64,000 nt of DNA, from the NCBI RefSeq assembly GCF_001510715.1, contig NZ_LMTJ01000003.1, forward strand, positions 48,810-112,809, given 5' to 3'. Positions within the stretch are counted from its first letter, which is position 1. Each line of letters begins with the position of its first letter. The translations under genes and the position numbers were made by a program. Shown here one piece after another: positions 22,260-31,559 of the stretch. The stretch is from Bacillus sp. FJAT-29814. GTDB taxonomy: Bacteria > Bacillota > Bacilli > Bacillales > Cytobacillaceae. The notes below the pieces were generated by a model. That model saw only the letters and a list, made by a program, of their open reading frames with translations, made no database searches and had not been told where the DNA came from.

Positions 22260-23269
22260 AAATTCCTAGAATTACCGATACAACACTTAGGGACGGTTCA
22301 CACGCTGTCAGTCATAGTTTTTCTCCTGAAGTAATAAAGAATGTAGTCAAAAGACTTGACGAAGCGGGAGTGCCTGTCATTGAAGTCAGCCATGGAGCGG
22401 GATTGAATGGTTCAACCATTCAACAAGGATTTTCTCTTCATTCGGAATTTGACTTAATTAAAACAGCGGTTGAAACCGCAAAACAGGCAAAAATCGCTTC
22501 CTTATTTGTACCGGGTATCGGCACAAGTGAGGAATTGCGACATGCGGTTGAAATTGGCATCAACACCATTCGGATTGCTGTACATTGTACCGAAGCGGAT
22601 GTGACGGAGCAATACTTCCGCTTGGCGAAAGAATTAGGAATTGAGGCAGTGGGCTTTTTAATGATGGCCCACACCCAATCAGGTAAAGTGCTTGCAAAAC
22701 AGGCAAAATTGATGGAATCATACGGAGCGGATTGTGTTTATGTGGTGGATTCGGCAGGCGCTCTTGTTCCTGTGGGCGTAAAGGAACGAGTCTCAGCATT
22801 AAAAGAGGCACTTTCCATTGATGTAGGCTTCCATGCTCATAATAATCTTGGATTAGCGATTGGTAATACATTGGCTGCCTTGGATGAAGGAGCGGATCAG
22901 ATTGATGGAACGTTAAGGGGACTAGGAGCAGGACCTGGTAACGCGCCAACAGAAATACTTGTGGCAGTTTTAAATAAAATGAATATCGACACCGGAATTA
23001 GCCTTTCAGCATTATTGGATTTAGCAGAAGAGGTGATTGCACCCATCCTGCCAGCCCAAATGATTCTAGATCGCGACAATATATCGAGTGGATATGCAGG
23101 CGTATATAACAGCTTCTTGTTACACGTAAGACACGCCGCTGAAAAATTTGGTGTAAATGTGTCGGAAATCATGGCAGAACTAGGGAAACGTCAAGCCATT
23201 GCTGGCCAAGAAGATTGGATTTTGGATGTGGCGGTTGAAATCGCTGCGAAAAAAGGGATCAAGGTCTAA
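22256..23269 (+). CDS. mhpE: 4-hydroxy-2-oxovalerate aldolase
   Basis: 337-aa DRE-TIM metallolyase that splits 4-hydroxy-2-oxovalerate into pyruvate and acetaldehyde. N-terminal [17 protein letters not shown] holds the catalytic Arg and the Asp metal ligand, and [24 protein letters not shown] holds the His-x-His metal ligands. The C-terminal domain contacts the dehydrogenase partner encoded just upstream, with which it overlaps by four bases. Full length for the MhpE/DmpG family. Confidence 0.95.
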   Translation: MKIPRITDTTLRDGSHAVSHSFSPEVIKNVVKRLDEAGVPVIEVSHGAGLNGSTIQQGFSLHSEFDLIKTAVETAKQAKIASLFVPGIGTSEELRHAVEIGINTIRIAVHCTEADVTEQYFRLAKELGIEAVGFLMMAHTQSGKVLAKQAKLMESYGADCVYVVDSAGALVPVGVKERVSALKEALSIDVGFHAHNNLGLAIGNTLAALDEGADQIDGTLRGLGAGPGNAPTEILVAVLNKMNIDTGISLSALLDLAEEVIAPILPAQMILDRDNISSGYAGVYNSFLLHVRHAAEKFGVNVSEIMAELGKRQAIAGQEDWILDVAVEIAAKKGIKV

Positions 23270-23289
23270 TTAAGTTTTTTAACAAGGGT

Positions 23290-24075
23290 GTGAATTTGAT
23301 GATGATACAAGAAGCTGCGGCGAGGCTACTTCAGGCGGAAGAAACGAAGAAGGCGATTGAACCGTTAACCGTGACTTATCCCGAAATAACGGTAGATGAA
23401 GCATACCAAACTCAACTAGAGATCACCCGCCTTAAAGTGGAAAACGGTGCCAAGATTGTCGGGAAAAAAATTGGGGCCACAAGTAAGGCGATACAAAATA
23501 TGTTTGGTGTCAATCAGCCGGATTACGGCCATCTTTTAGACGATATGATGTTTGTCGAGGGAGACACGATTCCGTTGGACCAATACATTCAGCCGAAAGT
23601 AGAGTGCGAGATTGCCTTTATTTTAAAGAAAGATTTAAAGGGTCCGAATGTGACCATCATGGACGTGGTCGAGGCCACGGATTATATTGTCCCCGCCATT
23701 GAAGTAATTGACAGTAGGATCTCAGATTGGAAGATTAAGTTTGAAGACACAGTAGCGGATAATGGCTCTTCTGCCAGCGCCATCATCGGTGGAAAACCAA
23801 CGAAGCTTGATGGTGTTGATTTAACCCATATCGGAATGGTGATCTATAAAAACGGCGAAATGATCGAAACCGCAGCAGGCGCGGCTGTGCTAGGCAACCC
23901 GTTACGTGCCGTCGCCTGGCTTGCGAACTCTCTAGGAAAATATGATGTTTCTTTAAAAGCGGGAGAAATCATCCTGTCCGGTGCCCTGACCAGCGCTGTT
24001 GAAATTGAAGACCAAGACACATTTACTGCTGAATTTGCCCATATTGGCTCGGTAAGCGCAACATTTAAGCGGTAA
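23290..24075 (+). CDS. 2-hydroxypenta-2,4-dienoate (2-oxopent-4-enoate) hydratase
   Basis: 261-aa member of the hydratase/decarboxylase family (FAH-like fold, divalent metal). Adds water to 2-oxopent-4-enoate to give 4-hydroxy-2-oxovalerate. Diagnostic stretches are VGKKIGATSKAIQNMFGVNQPDYGHLLDDM and EVIDSRISDWKIKFEDTVADNGSS; the DWKI..DTVADN wording matches XylJ/MhpD hydratases rather than the decarboxylase. It is a paralogue of the next gene, and in characterised pathways hydratase and decarboxylase form a complex. GTG/ATG start choice at the beginning is minor. Confidence 0.88.
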   Translation: MNLMMIQEAAARLLQAEETKKAIEPLTVTYPEITVDEAYQTQLEITRLKVENGAKIVGKKIGATSKAIQNMFGVNQPDYGHLLDDMMFVEGDTIPLDQYIQPKVECEIAFILKKDLKGPNVTIMDVVEATDYIVPAIEVIDSRISDWKIKFEDTVADNGSSASAIIGGKPTKLDGVDLTHIGMVIYKNGEMIETAAGAAVLGNPLRAVAWLANSLGKYDVSLKAGEIILSGALTSAVEIEDQDTFTAEFAHIGSVSATFKR

Positions 24076-24085
24076 AGGGGATGAG

Positions 24086-24886
24086 GTGAAAAATATGCTG
24101 AAAACGGATGTAGTAGATGTCATTGCCAATGAACTATTCAAGGCGGAGAAACATGGGTATTCGGTTGATAAATTTGTCGAGCAATATCCTGAATTGGATG
24201 AGGCGTTGGCCTACAGAGTACAAGAACGATTGATTGAAATTAAATGTAAGGAAGAAAATACAAAAAGGGTTGGCCGCAAGCTCGGTTTAACCAGTAAAGC
24301 AAAACAGGTCATGATGGGTGTCCATGAGCCGTCTTACGGCGTTCTGCTTGAGAGCATGCAATTATTTGAAGGGGAGCCTATTTCCATTTCTCCTTTTATT
24401 CATGCAAAACTAGAACCTGAATTGGCTTTCATTTTTGGGAAGGAATTAAAAGGATCGCATGTAACGGTGGCGGATGTGCTTACTGCTACAGACTATATCG
24501 CTCCTGCAGTAGAGATCATTGACAGCAGGTTTCAAGGCTTTAGCTTTACACTTCCGGATGCAGTTGCGGATAATTCTTCATCATCTCGTTTTATCATTGG
24601 TGAAAGGTTTTATTCACCTAATCAATTAGATTTAAAACTGATGGGGATGGTGTTTAGGAAGAACGGTGAAGTGGTCGCGACCGGCGCAGGTGCTGCCGTG
24701 ATGGGCCATCCGGCAAGAGCGATTGCCTGGATGGTCAATAAATTGTATAAGGTCGGACAAAGTGTTCAACCAGGTGAAGTGGTGTTAAGCGGTGCGCTAT
24801 CGGGGGCCTTTGCCATAGCAGCTGGTGATCATTTTTCGGCGAGCTTTGACAGAATCGGCTCGGTAGAAGCAGTATTCACTGAATAA
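24086..24886 (+). CDS. 4-oxalocrotonate decarboxylase
   Basis: 266-aa paralogue of the preceding gene. Decarboxylates 2-oxohex-3-enedioate to 2-oxopent-4-enoate. The block GRKLGLTSKAKQVMMGVHEPSYGVLLESM and EIIDSRFQGFSFTLPDAVADNSSSSRFIIGERF match XylI/NahK decarboxylases (the N-F-x-F...VADNASSTRFI type) better than hydratases. It starts 10 bases after the hydratase stop behind GGGGATGAGG. Assignment of the two paralogues to their reactions rests on these motif differences. Confidence 0.86.
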   Translation: MKNMLKTDVVDVIANELFKAEKHGYSVDKFVEQYPELDEALAYRVQERLIEIKCKEENTKRVGRKLGLTSKAKQVMMGVHEPSYGVLLESMQLFEGEPISISPFIHAKLEPELAFIFGKELKGSHVTVADVLTATDYIAPAVEIIDSRFQGFSFTLPDAVADNSSSSRFIIGERFYSPNQLDLKLMGMVFRKNGEVVATGAGAAVMGHPARAIAWMVNKLYKVGQSVQPGEVVLSGALSGAFAIAAGDHFSASFDRIGSVEAVFTE

Positions 24887-24912
24887 CGTCAAGTAGAAGG
24901 GGGAACTGTTTT

Positions 24913-25113
24913 ATGCCATTTGTTAAAATAAATATTCTTAAAGGAAGACCGCCGGAAAAAAAAGAACGATTAATCCGTGAAGTAACCGATTTGGTTTCTG
25001 AAATATTGGAGGCACCAGTCCAGAATGTCCGCGTCATGATTCAGGAGGTAGAACCAGAGCACTGGGGAATTGCCGGGGAATCGGTTAAGAAGAGAAATGA
25101 GGTAGCAAAATGA
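24913..25113 (+). CDS. 4-oxalocrotonate tautomerase
   Basis: 66-aa small tautomerase. After removal of Met1 the catalytic base is the N-terminal Pro of PFVKINILKGR. The Arg in PPEKKERLI and the C-terminal EHWGIAG are family-typical. It interconverts 2-hydroxymuconate and 2-oxohex-3-enedioate. Good site AGAAGGGGGAAC before the ATG. The last four bases overlap the start of the dehydrogenase gene. Confidence 0.93.
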   Translation: MPFVKINILKGRPPEKKERLIREVTDLVSEILEAPVQNVRVMIQEVEPEHWGIAGESVKKRNEVAK

Positions 25114-26582
25114 CAAACGTTCAAACTGGTGTAAGAGAAGTGGGTTTGTATATTAATGGACAGTATGTGAAATCGAGTAATGGTGTCACGTTTGAAGTGA
25201 AAAATCCTGCAACACAGGAGGTAATCGCAAGGGTTAGCGAAGCAACCGAGCAAGATGTCGATAAAGCTTGCCGGGCAGCCAGAGAGGCTTTTGAAAATGG
25301 CCCATGGAGGACGATGACGTTAGCGGAGCGTTGTGAGAAACTGCGCCGAATGGCCGAAATTATCATGGAGAGAAAAGAAGAAATAGCCCGCTTGGACGCA
25401 ATTGATGTTGGGAAGCCCTATCAATCGGCCGTTGAACACGAAGTTCCCCGAGCAGCGCACAATATCCGTTTTTTTGCCGATTTTGTTGAAAAGCAAGGCG
25501 GAGAAACCTATCCAATGGAGGAAAATTACATCAACTATACCCGTTATGAGCCAGTAGGAGTGGCGGCTTTGATTACTCCATGGAATGTGCCGTTTATGCT
25601 GACAACTTGGAAGCTTGGCCCATGCCTCGCTGCCGGGAATACCGCTGTCATTAAACCAGCCGAGATGACACCGCTATCCGTTTCTTTGCTTGGTGAAATT
25701 GCCAAAGAAGCAGGTATTCCAGATGGCGTCGTTAACGTGATTCACGGTCAGGGCAATGTGGCAGGAACGGCACTGACCACACATCCTGAAGTTGACTTGA
25801 TCTCTTTTACGGGTTCAACAGCAACCGGAAGAAGGATTTTGAAAAATGGAGCGGATACGCTTAAAAAAGTTTCCTTTGAACTGGGTGGAAAAGCGGCTAA
25901 TATCGTGTTTGAAGATGCAGATTTAGATACAGCGATACCTGGGTCAATCCATGCGGCCTTTATGAACTCAGGGCAAATCTGTCTTGCCGGATCAAGGATT
26001 TTAGTCCAGCGCAGCATTTTTGAAGAATTCCTGGAAAGGTTTAAGAAAGCGGCAATGGAATTAAAAGTGGGAGACCCGCAAAATAAAGACACGAAAATGG
26101 GGCCGCTTGTCAGTGAAGAACATTATAAAAAAGTAACGAGTTACTTTGAGATTGCGAAAGAAGAGGGCGCTGCTTTAATCTGTGGTGGAAAACGTCCGGA
26201 GCTTCCTGACTATCTGCAAAATGGATATTATCTCGAACCAACCGTTTATGTGACAGAAAATCCGAAGTCACGGATGTGCCAAGAAGAGATTTTTGGACCT
26301 GTTGTAACGATCATCCCATTTGATACAGAAGAAGAGGCCCTGCGAATTGCCAATGATACGGAATATGGTTTGAATGGTGTCGTTTGGACGCAAAACCTGC
26401 AGCGTGCACACCGAATTTCCCATGCAGTGCGGGCAGGGACGATTTGGGTGAATTGCTGGTTTGTTCGTGACCTTCGCGCACCGTTTGGCGGATTTAAGAA
26501 GAGCGGGATTGGACGTGAGGGCGGCCATCACAGTATGGAGTTTTTTACGGAAGCGAAGAATATTTGTATTGCTTTGAAATAA
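25110..26582 (+). CDS. 2-hydroxymuconic semialdehyde dehydrogenase
   Basis: 490-aa NAD-dependent aldehyde dehydrogenase. Converts the catechol ring-cleavage product to 2-hydroxymuconate, starting the oxalocrotonate branch. Active-site motifs are FELGGKAANIVF (general-base Glu), NSGQICLAGSRI (catalytic Cys) and ITPWNVPFMLTTWKLGPCLAAGNT for cofactor binding. The function within the aldehyde dehydrogenase superfamily is assigned by operon context with the tautomerase, decarboxylase and hydratase. Overlaps the tautomerase stop by four bases. Confidence 0.9.
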   Translation: MTNVQTGVREVGLYINGQYVKSSNGVTFEVKNPATQEVIARVSEATEQDVDKACRAAREAFENGPWRTMTLAERCEKLRRMAEIIMERKEEIARLDAIDVGKPYQSAVEHEVPRAAHNIRFFADFVEKQGGETYPMEENYINYTRYEPVGVAALITPWNVPFMLTTWKLGPCLAAGNTAVIKPAEMTPLSVSLLGEIAKEAGIPDGVVNVIHGQGNVAGTALTTHPEVDLISFTGSTATGRRILKNGADTLKKVSFELGGKAANIVFEDADLDTAIPGSIHAAFMNSGQICLAGSRILVQRSIFEEFLERFKKAAMELKVGDPQNKDTKMGPLVSEEHYKKVTSYFEIAKEEGAALICGGKRPELPDYLQNGYYLEPTVYVTENPKSRMCQEEIFGPVVTIIPFDTEEEALRIANDTEYGLNGVVWTQNLQRAHRISHAVRAGTIWVNCWFVRDLRAPFGGFKKSGIGREGGHHSMEFFTEAKNICIALK

Positions 26583-26633
26583 TAGGATAAAGGAGCAGTT
26601 GCATGAATGAAAGACTGCGCTTATTTTAACATG

Positions 26634-26668
26634 AAGCAACCGCCATCAAACGACGGCGGTTGCTTTTA
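26634..26668 (+). terminator. Terminator of the meta-cleavage operon
   Basis: A 14-bp stem (AAGCAACCGCCATC / GACGGCGGTTGCTT, one mismatch) with an AAAC loop, then a short T-run. Same GACGGCGG core as the hairpins at 9359 and 11512. Confidence 0.85.
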
Positions 26669-26693
26669 AGATTCAAATCTACTGCCCCCAAAA

Positions 26694-28415
26694 TTAAGCT
26701 AGCACAAAATGCCCGGGTTTCACCTCTTGTAAAGCATGTTGACTGAAATCAAAACGAGGCATTTCCGGCATTTCTTGCTTTAGTTTGTTCGTCTCGATTG
26801 CTGGGTCGGGAACCGGAACAGCTGCCAGCAGCGATTTCGTATAGGGATGAAGCGGATTGCTGTATAGCTCTTCACTTTCGGCAAGTTCAATAATTTTTCC
26901 GGCATTCATCACGGCCACTCGGTCGCTGATGTGTTTGACCATCGAAAGATCATGGGCAATAAATAAGTAGGTGAGCCCCAGCTTTTTCTGCAAGTCCTTT
27001 AATAAATCCACGATTTGAGCCTGCAAGGATACGTCCAATGCTGATAACGGTTCATCACATACAATGAATTTCGGATTAACCGCCAGCGCCCGGGCAATGC
27101 CGATCCGCTGCCGCTGACCGCCAGAAAATTCATGTGGGAATCGATCCGCATGTCCTTTTTCCAAGCCGACAAGTTCCAATAATTCCTCGACACGAGCCCT
27201 CCGTTCGGCTTTGTTTTTCACCAATTTATGAATATCCAAGGAATGGCCGATAATATCCAGTACCTTCATACGCGGGTTAAGTGAAGCATAAGGATCTTGG
27301 AAAATAATTTGAATTTCTTTGCGAAGCTGCTTCAGTTCTTTCTTATTTAATCGGTTGACCGCCATTCCCTTATAAAGGATTTCTCCTTCCGTTGCCTCTT
27401 GCAAACGCAATAACAGTCTTCCGGTTGTCGATTTTCCAGAGCCGGATTCCCCAACGAGCCCCAGCGTTTCACCTGGCTGTATCGAAAAACTAATCGAATC
27501 TACCGCTTTTAACGTCCTTCCGCCGCCAAGCGGATAGACTTGTTTTAATTTCCGTACCTCAATTAATGCGCGGCCCGGATTGATATCTTCGGGTAAAGCG
27601 ATATCCCCCTTGGGATGTTTCTTTTCATCTAACCGAGGCAGGGCGTTCAAAAGCTTTTTAGTATAAGGATGCTCCGGTGAGGAGAAAATCTTATCCGTGG
27701 TATTTCTTTCGACGATTTCGCCATTTTTCATGACAACAACCCGGTCACACATCCCGGCAACAACCCCTAAATCATGGGTAATTAAGATAATGGAAGTTCC
27801 GAACTGCTTTTGCATTTTTTTCATTAAACGCAGGATCTGCGCCTGAATCGTGACATCGAGAGCGGTCGTCGGCTCATCGGCAATCAATAGCTTTGGCCGG
27901 CAGGCAAGGGCCATGGCAATCATGGCCCGCTGCCTCATACCTCCTGAAAACTCATGCGGGTATTGATCGTAGCGTTCTTCCGGATTTTTTATACCTACGA
28001 GCTTTAACATTTCGATAGATTCTTTCCTTGCCTCTTTTGCTGAAAGCCCCTGATGTTTGATTAATACTTCATCGATTTGTTTACCTACTTTAATAGTAGG
28101 GTTTAATGACGACATCGGATCCTGGAAAATCATACTGATTTCTTTACCACGGATTTTTTCCATTTCACTATCGGTAAAAGTGGAGATAGGTTTGCCGTCA
28201 AATTCAATCGAGCCTTCTGTCATCAAAGCCGGGGGAGAAGGAAGCAGCTGCATGATCGACCTTGCTGTCACACTTTTCCCAGAACCGGATTCTCCCACAA
28301 TCCCGAGTGTTTCTCCTTTGCGGACATCAAAAGTAACCCCCTTGACCGCTTCGAAAACTTCATTATTAGAAAGGAAAGAGATATGCAAATTGTTGACTGT
28401 TAATAATTTGTCCAT
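26694..28415 (-). CDS. Fused oligopeptide-type ABC transporter ATPase (DppD-DppF fusion)
   Basis: 573-aa protein with two complete ABC ATPase domains of the oligopeptide/dipeptide/nickel class in one chain. Domain 1 (about residues 5-260): Walker A GESGSGKS, signature [16 protein letters not shown], Walker [13 protein letters not shown]. Domain 2 (about 280-545): [30 protein letters not shown] and [12 protein letters not shown]. Each is followed by an oligopeptide_HPY-like tail. The open frame starts at 28430, but ATG 28415 with GAGG upstream is preferred. It is divergent from two permease genes and a binding lipoprotein, with which it presumably forms one transporter. Confidence 0.93.
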   Translation of the reverse strand: MDKLLTVNNLHISFLSNNEVFEAVKGVTFDVRKGETLGIVGESGSGKSVTARSIMQLLPSPPALMTEGSIEFDGKPISTFTDSEMEKIRGKEISMIFQDPMSSLNPTIKVGKQIDEVLIKHQGLSAKEARKESIEMLKLVGIKNPEERYDQYPHEFSGGMRQRAMIAMALACRPKLLIADEPTTALDVTIQAQILRLMKKMQKQFGTSIILITHDLGVVAGMCDRVVVMKNGEIVERNTTDKIFSSPEHPYTKKLLNALPRLDEKKHPKGDIALPEDINPGRALIEVRKLKQVYPLGGGRTLKAVDSISFSIQPGETLGLVGESGSGKSTTGRLLLRLQEATEGEILYKGMAVNRLNKKELKQLRKEIQIIFQDPYASLNPRMKVLDIIGHSLDIHKLVKNKAERRARVEELLELVGLEKGHADRFPHEFSGGQRQRIGIARALAVNPKFIVCDEPLSALDVSLQAQIVDLLKDLQKKLGLTYLFIAHDLSMVKHISDRVAVMNAGKIIELAESEELYSNPLHPYTKSLLAAVPVPDPAIETNKLKQEMPEMPRFDFSQHALQEVKPGHFVLA

Positions 28416-28462
28416 GTCGAATAGCCTCAATTTCTAGTATTAATAATTTTGTGTTTTTTAAG

Positions 28463-28491
28463 TTGACATCCAATCATTTTATTACTATACT
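28463..28491 (+). promoter_or_regulatory. Sigma-A-type promoter for permease/binding-protein operon
   Basis: Consensus TTGACA (28463-28468), 17 bases, TATACT (28486-28491), 77 bases upstream of the TTG start of the first permease, within the gap between divergent units. Confidence 0.8.
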
Positions 28492-28567
28492 TTTCACTGT
28501 TACATATAATATATACTAAACTACTCGGAATTATCAACAATAAAAAATGTCCTAAGGGGGTGAGTAT

Positions 28568-29998
28568 TTGCTTTCGGAAAAGGGTCAAAATAATGAACCA
28601 TCATTGTTTAGTTTTGAAAAGAATTATTTAGGAATCATAAGACAGCCATTATTCAAGTATTTATTGATCCTGCTCGGACTTCCTGTCCATTTGGTGACCT
28701 GGCTCATTTATCAACTTACATATAAACTTTCATCCTATGGGCATTTACTCCAAAAAGAGAAGAAAGCATTGCAACAGTCTCCTGTATACGACCAATGGAT
28801 TGACCGTTATGAAGATCAATATAAAAGTAAAATGAACTATTTTAATAAGCCGATAGATGAGCTAGAGATGCGCCGTGAAGCTAGAAAACTAGCAGATATA
28901 CAAGCTGAGGAAATGGCTAAAGCTCGTTTGTCAGAGAAAAATATTAAAGATGCCTCTTATCTGTCATTCTTTGGAGAGCGTTTGAGAAATCCAGCCTTTG
29001 TTAAGGTTAGTTTTATACCGGGCATCCTGATGTACTTGTTCTTATGGGGCTATTCAAGACCGATGCTTCGATATATACTCGAACGGCTGGTGATGACGAT
29101 TTTCGTTATTATCTCGGTAGCAATTTTCGTTTTTACTATTTTATATTTTTCACCTTCAGATCCGGCAGCGAACATCCTGGGTGAGGCAGCTACGATGGAG
29201 CAGCGACAAGAATTTAATCATCAATACGGTCTGGATCAACCGTATTTGGTGCAGCTTGCGGATGCGGTCAAAGGAATTATCACCTTTGATTTAGGGTTTT
29301 CCTACACAGGAAATGAGAACATTGCAGCAAGCATCGCCAATAAGTTCCCCATTACATTAATAATCGCGGTATGTTCCTTGTTGATGGCTGTCGTGGTGGC
29401 GATTCCAATCGGCATCATTTCTGCTGCGAAACGGAATTCCATCTGGGACTACAGTTTTATGTTTATCGCACTAATCGGGTTGTCGATTCCGAATTTTTGG
29501 CAGGGATTGGTTTTCATTCTTAACTTCTCGATTAAATGGCATTTGTTACCGGCAACCTATTCACCGAATGATTGGCTGTCGATCATCATGCCGGTCATTG
29601 TCCTTGGTACAGGACTGACGGCATCGATTGCTCGGATGACACGTTCATCCATACTTGAAGTCATCAATGAAGATTATATTGTGACAGCGAAGGCCAAAGG
29701 GCTTAAGCCTAGAAAAATTCTAATCCAGCACGCCCTAAGGAATGCGATGATTCCAATTATTACGGTGATTGGCTTGCAGTTTGGCGGAATGCTCGGTGGC
29801 GCTGCCGTTACGGAGAAGGTCTTCAATATTAGCGGTCTCGGAAGCTATATCGTTGATAAACAATTTGTTCCGGACATTCCATCGATTTTAGCGGGGGTTG
29901 TCTATATTGCGATTACGATCTCTCTTGTAAACCTTGTGGTTGATATTATCTATGCATTATTGAATCCGAGAATCCGTTCTCAGATGAAAAGTTCTTAA
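28568..29998 (+). CDS. Oligopeptide-type ABC permease with long N-terminal extension (DppB-like)
   Basis: 476-aa permease. The C-terminal 310 residues are a normal DppB/OppB permease (ERLVMTIFVIISVAIFVFTILYFSPSDPA, then six membrane segments, with the EAA loop INEDYIVTAKAKGLKPRKILIQHALRNAMIP). Before it are about 170 residues not usual in this family: a hydrophobic segment (LLGLPVHLVTWLIYQL), a charged helical region with KPIDELEMRREARKLADIQAEEM, and another hydrophobic patch. Starts at TTG behind AAGGGGGTGA. The next permease follows after a short gap, so both are probably one operon. Confidence 0.92.
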   Translation: MLSEKGQNNEPSLFSFEKNYLGIIRQPLFKYLLILLGLPVHLVTWLIYQLTYKLSSYGHLLQKEKKALQQSPVYDQWIDRYEDQYKSKMNYFNKPIDELEMRREARKLADIQAEEMAKARLSEKNIKDASYLSFFGERLRNPAFVKVSFIPGILMYLFLWGYSRPMLRYILERLVMTIFVIISVAIFVFTILYFSPSDPAANILGEAATMEQRQEFNHQYGLDQPYLVQLADAVKGIITFDLGFSYTGNENIAASIANKFPITLIIAVCSLLMAVVVAIPIGIISAAKRNSIWDYSFMFIALIGLSIPNFWQGLVFILNFSIKWHLLPATYSPNDWLSIIMPVIVLGTGLTASIARMTRSSILEVINEDYIVTAKAKGLKPRKILIQHALRNAMIPIITVIGLQFGGMLGGAAVTEKVFNISGLGSYIVDKQFVPDIPSILAGVVYIAITISLVNLVVDIIYALLNPRIRSQMKSS

Positions 29999-30010
29999 GA
30001 GGTGAATGGA

Positions 30011-31504
30011 GTGACAACACAACAGGAGTTTGCCCTAAAACAATCACAACAATATAAGAATGCAAATTTTTCAGTTTGTCTTTCGTTCGCATTAACTTTG
30101 CTCTTCCTCTTTAATGCTTATGATTTTGCACAAGGGACCTGGAGTATCGTCTGGGGGATGGTAACGGCTGCTTATTTTGTTACATCCATCCTGCAAGGGG
30201 CCATTGCCTTGCTTCTAAAAAAAGATTTATTGATCTATGGCACGATTCAGAAGCGCACAAGACTTCTGAGTGCTGTTCAACTGCTCAGTTTATTTACAGG
30301 GAATCTTTTTACGGCGGCATTTGCCTTTCGCATGTTGAAAAAGAAGAATTCGATTGAGTATACCCTTGCTTACTATATGTTCATGACACAATTTCTGGTT
30401 TTCGCGATTTCCCTGTTCAATTTGTTTAAACCATATGTGTCAAATCTTTTTATGCCAACGATGATCCTGCTTATCTTGGCAATGGTGATTGAACTCATTT
30501 TGGTCATCATCCTAGCGAAAGCGGATGTGGAACAGGGCGTGAAGCCATTATTGAAATGGCTGGGCGTTGTCGCATTTTTGATTGGCTTAACCGGGAATTT
30601 CTTCGGTTTAATCTTAGGCTATAGCCTAGTGATGAAATCAATCAGCACTGATGTTTCGACCATTGATAAATGGAATAAATTCTGGATAAGCATGACGAAC
30701 AACTTTACGGCCATGCTGGGATTTTTATTCGTGTTTTTAATGTTGGCGATTTCAATCGCCAGCTACGGAACCTTTGTCAGTTCCTTTGCGACAGAAAACG
30801 ACTATGGTGCACTCCTTTTGGATCCAAACTTGGCACATCCCTTTGGTACCGATAATTTCGGCAGGGATGTTTTCTCCAGAATCATTTTCGGTGCACGGAT
30901 CTCCTTGGTGGTAGGTTTATTGACGACCTTGATCCCACTTGTCATTGGCGGATTTTTAGGAGCCATCTCAGGCTACTATCAAAAATCGATAGATAATATC
31001 ATCATGCGTTTACTTGATGTGTTATATGCCGTGCCAGGCATTTTGCTGGCGATTGCGATTATTGCGGCATTTGGATCGAGTACTTTTAACTTAATCATAG
31101 CATTAAGCGTCGGCTCGATTCCGACATATGCAAGAACGATGCGAGCGAATGTCTTGATGGTTTCCAATCTGGAATTTGTTGAGGCAGCCAAAGCATTAGG
31201 AGAAAACGAATGGAAAATTATTTTTAAACAGATTGTTCCAAATGCGTTTGCCCCGATGATTGTGAAAGCTTCGTTAACCATTGGCAGTGCCGTTATTGCT
31301 ACAAGCTCCTTAAGTTTCTTAGGCTTGGGAGTGGAACCGCATATTCCGGAATGGGGAAATATTTTAAAAATCGGCAGTATGTATCTGGAAACCAATCCGC
31401 ATTTAGCTATCTTCCCTGGAATCGCCATTATTCTGTTGGTCCTTTCCTTTAACTTCCTGGGGGATGGTTTACGGGATGCGTTGGATCCAAAGTTAGATTC
31501 GTAG
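30011..31504 (+). CDS. Oligopeptide-type ABC permease with N-terminal membrane extension (DppC-like)
   Basis: 497-aa permease. The last 260 residues match DppC/OppC (HPFGTDNFGRDVFSRIIFGARISL, EAA loop EFVEAAKALGENEWKIIFKQIVPNAFAP, terminal LGDGLRDALDPK). About 230 extra residues at the front contain five to six additional hydrophobic segments, much more than the single N-terminal segment of ordinary DppC. Two GTG codons lie at 30002 and 30011; the second is chosen because AGAGGTG then has proper spacing and does not overlap the start. Partner of the preceding permease. Confidence 0.92.
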   Translation: MTTQQEFALKQSQQYKNANFSVCLSFALTLLFLFNAYDFAQGTWSIVWGMVTAAYFVTSILQGAIALLLKKDLLIYGTIQKRTRLLSAVQLLSLFTGNLFTAAFAFRMLKKKNSIEYTLAYYMFMTQFLVFAISLFNLFKPYVSNLFMPTMILLILAMVIELILVIILAKADVEQGVKPLLKWLGVVAFLIGLTGNFFGLILGYSLVMKSISTDVSTIDKWNKFWISMTNNFTAMLGFLFVFLMLAISIASYGTFVSSFATENDYGALLLDPNLAHPFGTDNFGRDVFSRIIFGARISLVVGLLTTLIPLVIGGFLGAISGYYQKSIDNIIMRLLDVLYAVPGILLAIAIIAAFGSSTFNLIIALSVGSIPTYARTMRANVLMVSNLEFVEAAKALGENEWKIIFKQIVPNAFAPMIVKASLTIGSAVIATSSLSFLGLGVEPHIPEWGNILKIGSMYLETNPHLAIFPGIAIILLVLSFNFLGDGLRDALDPKLDS

Positions 31505-31559
31505 ATTTATTTTTTCAATAGATCACTTTTAAAAAAATCACAACGGAGGTTGAACAGAA

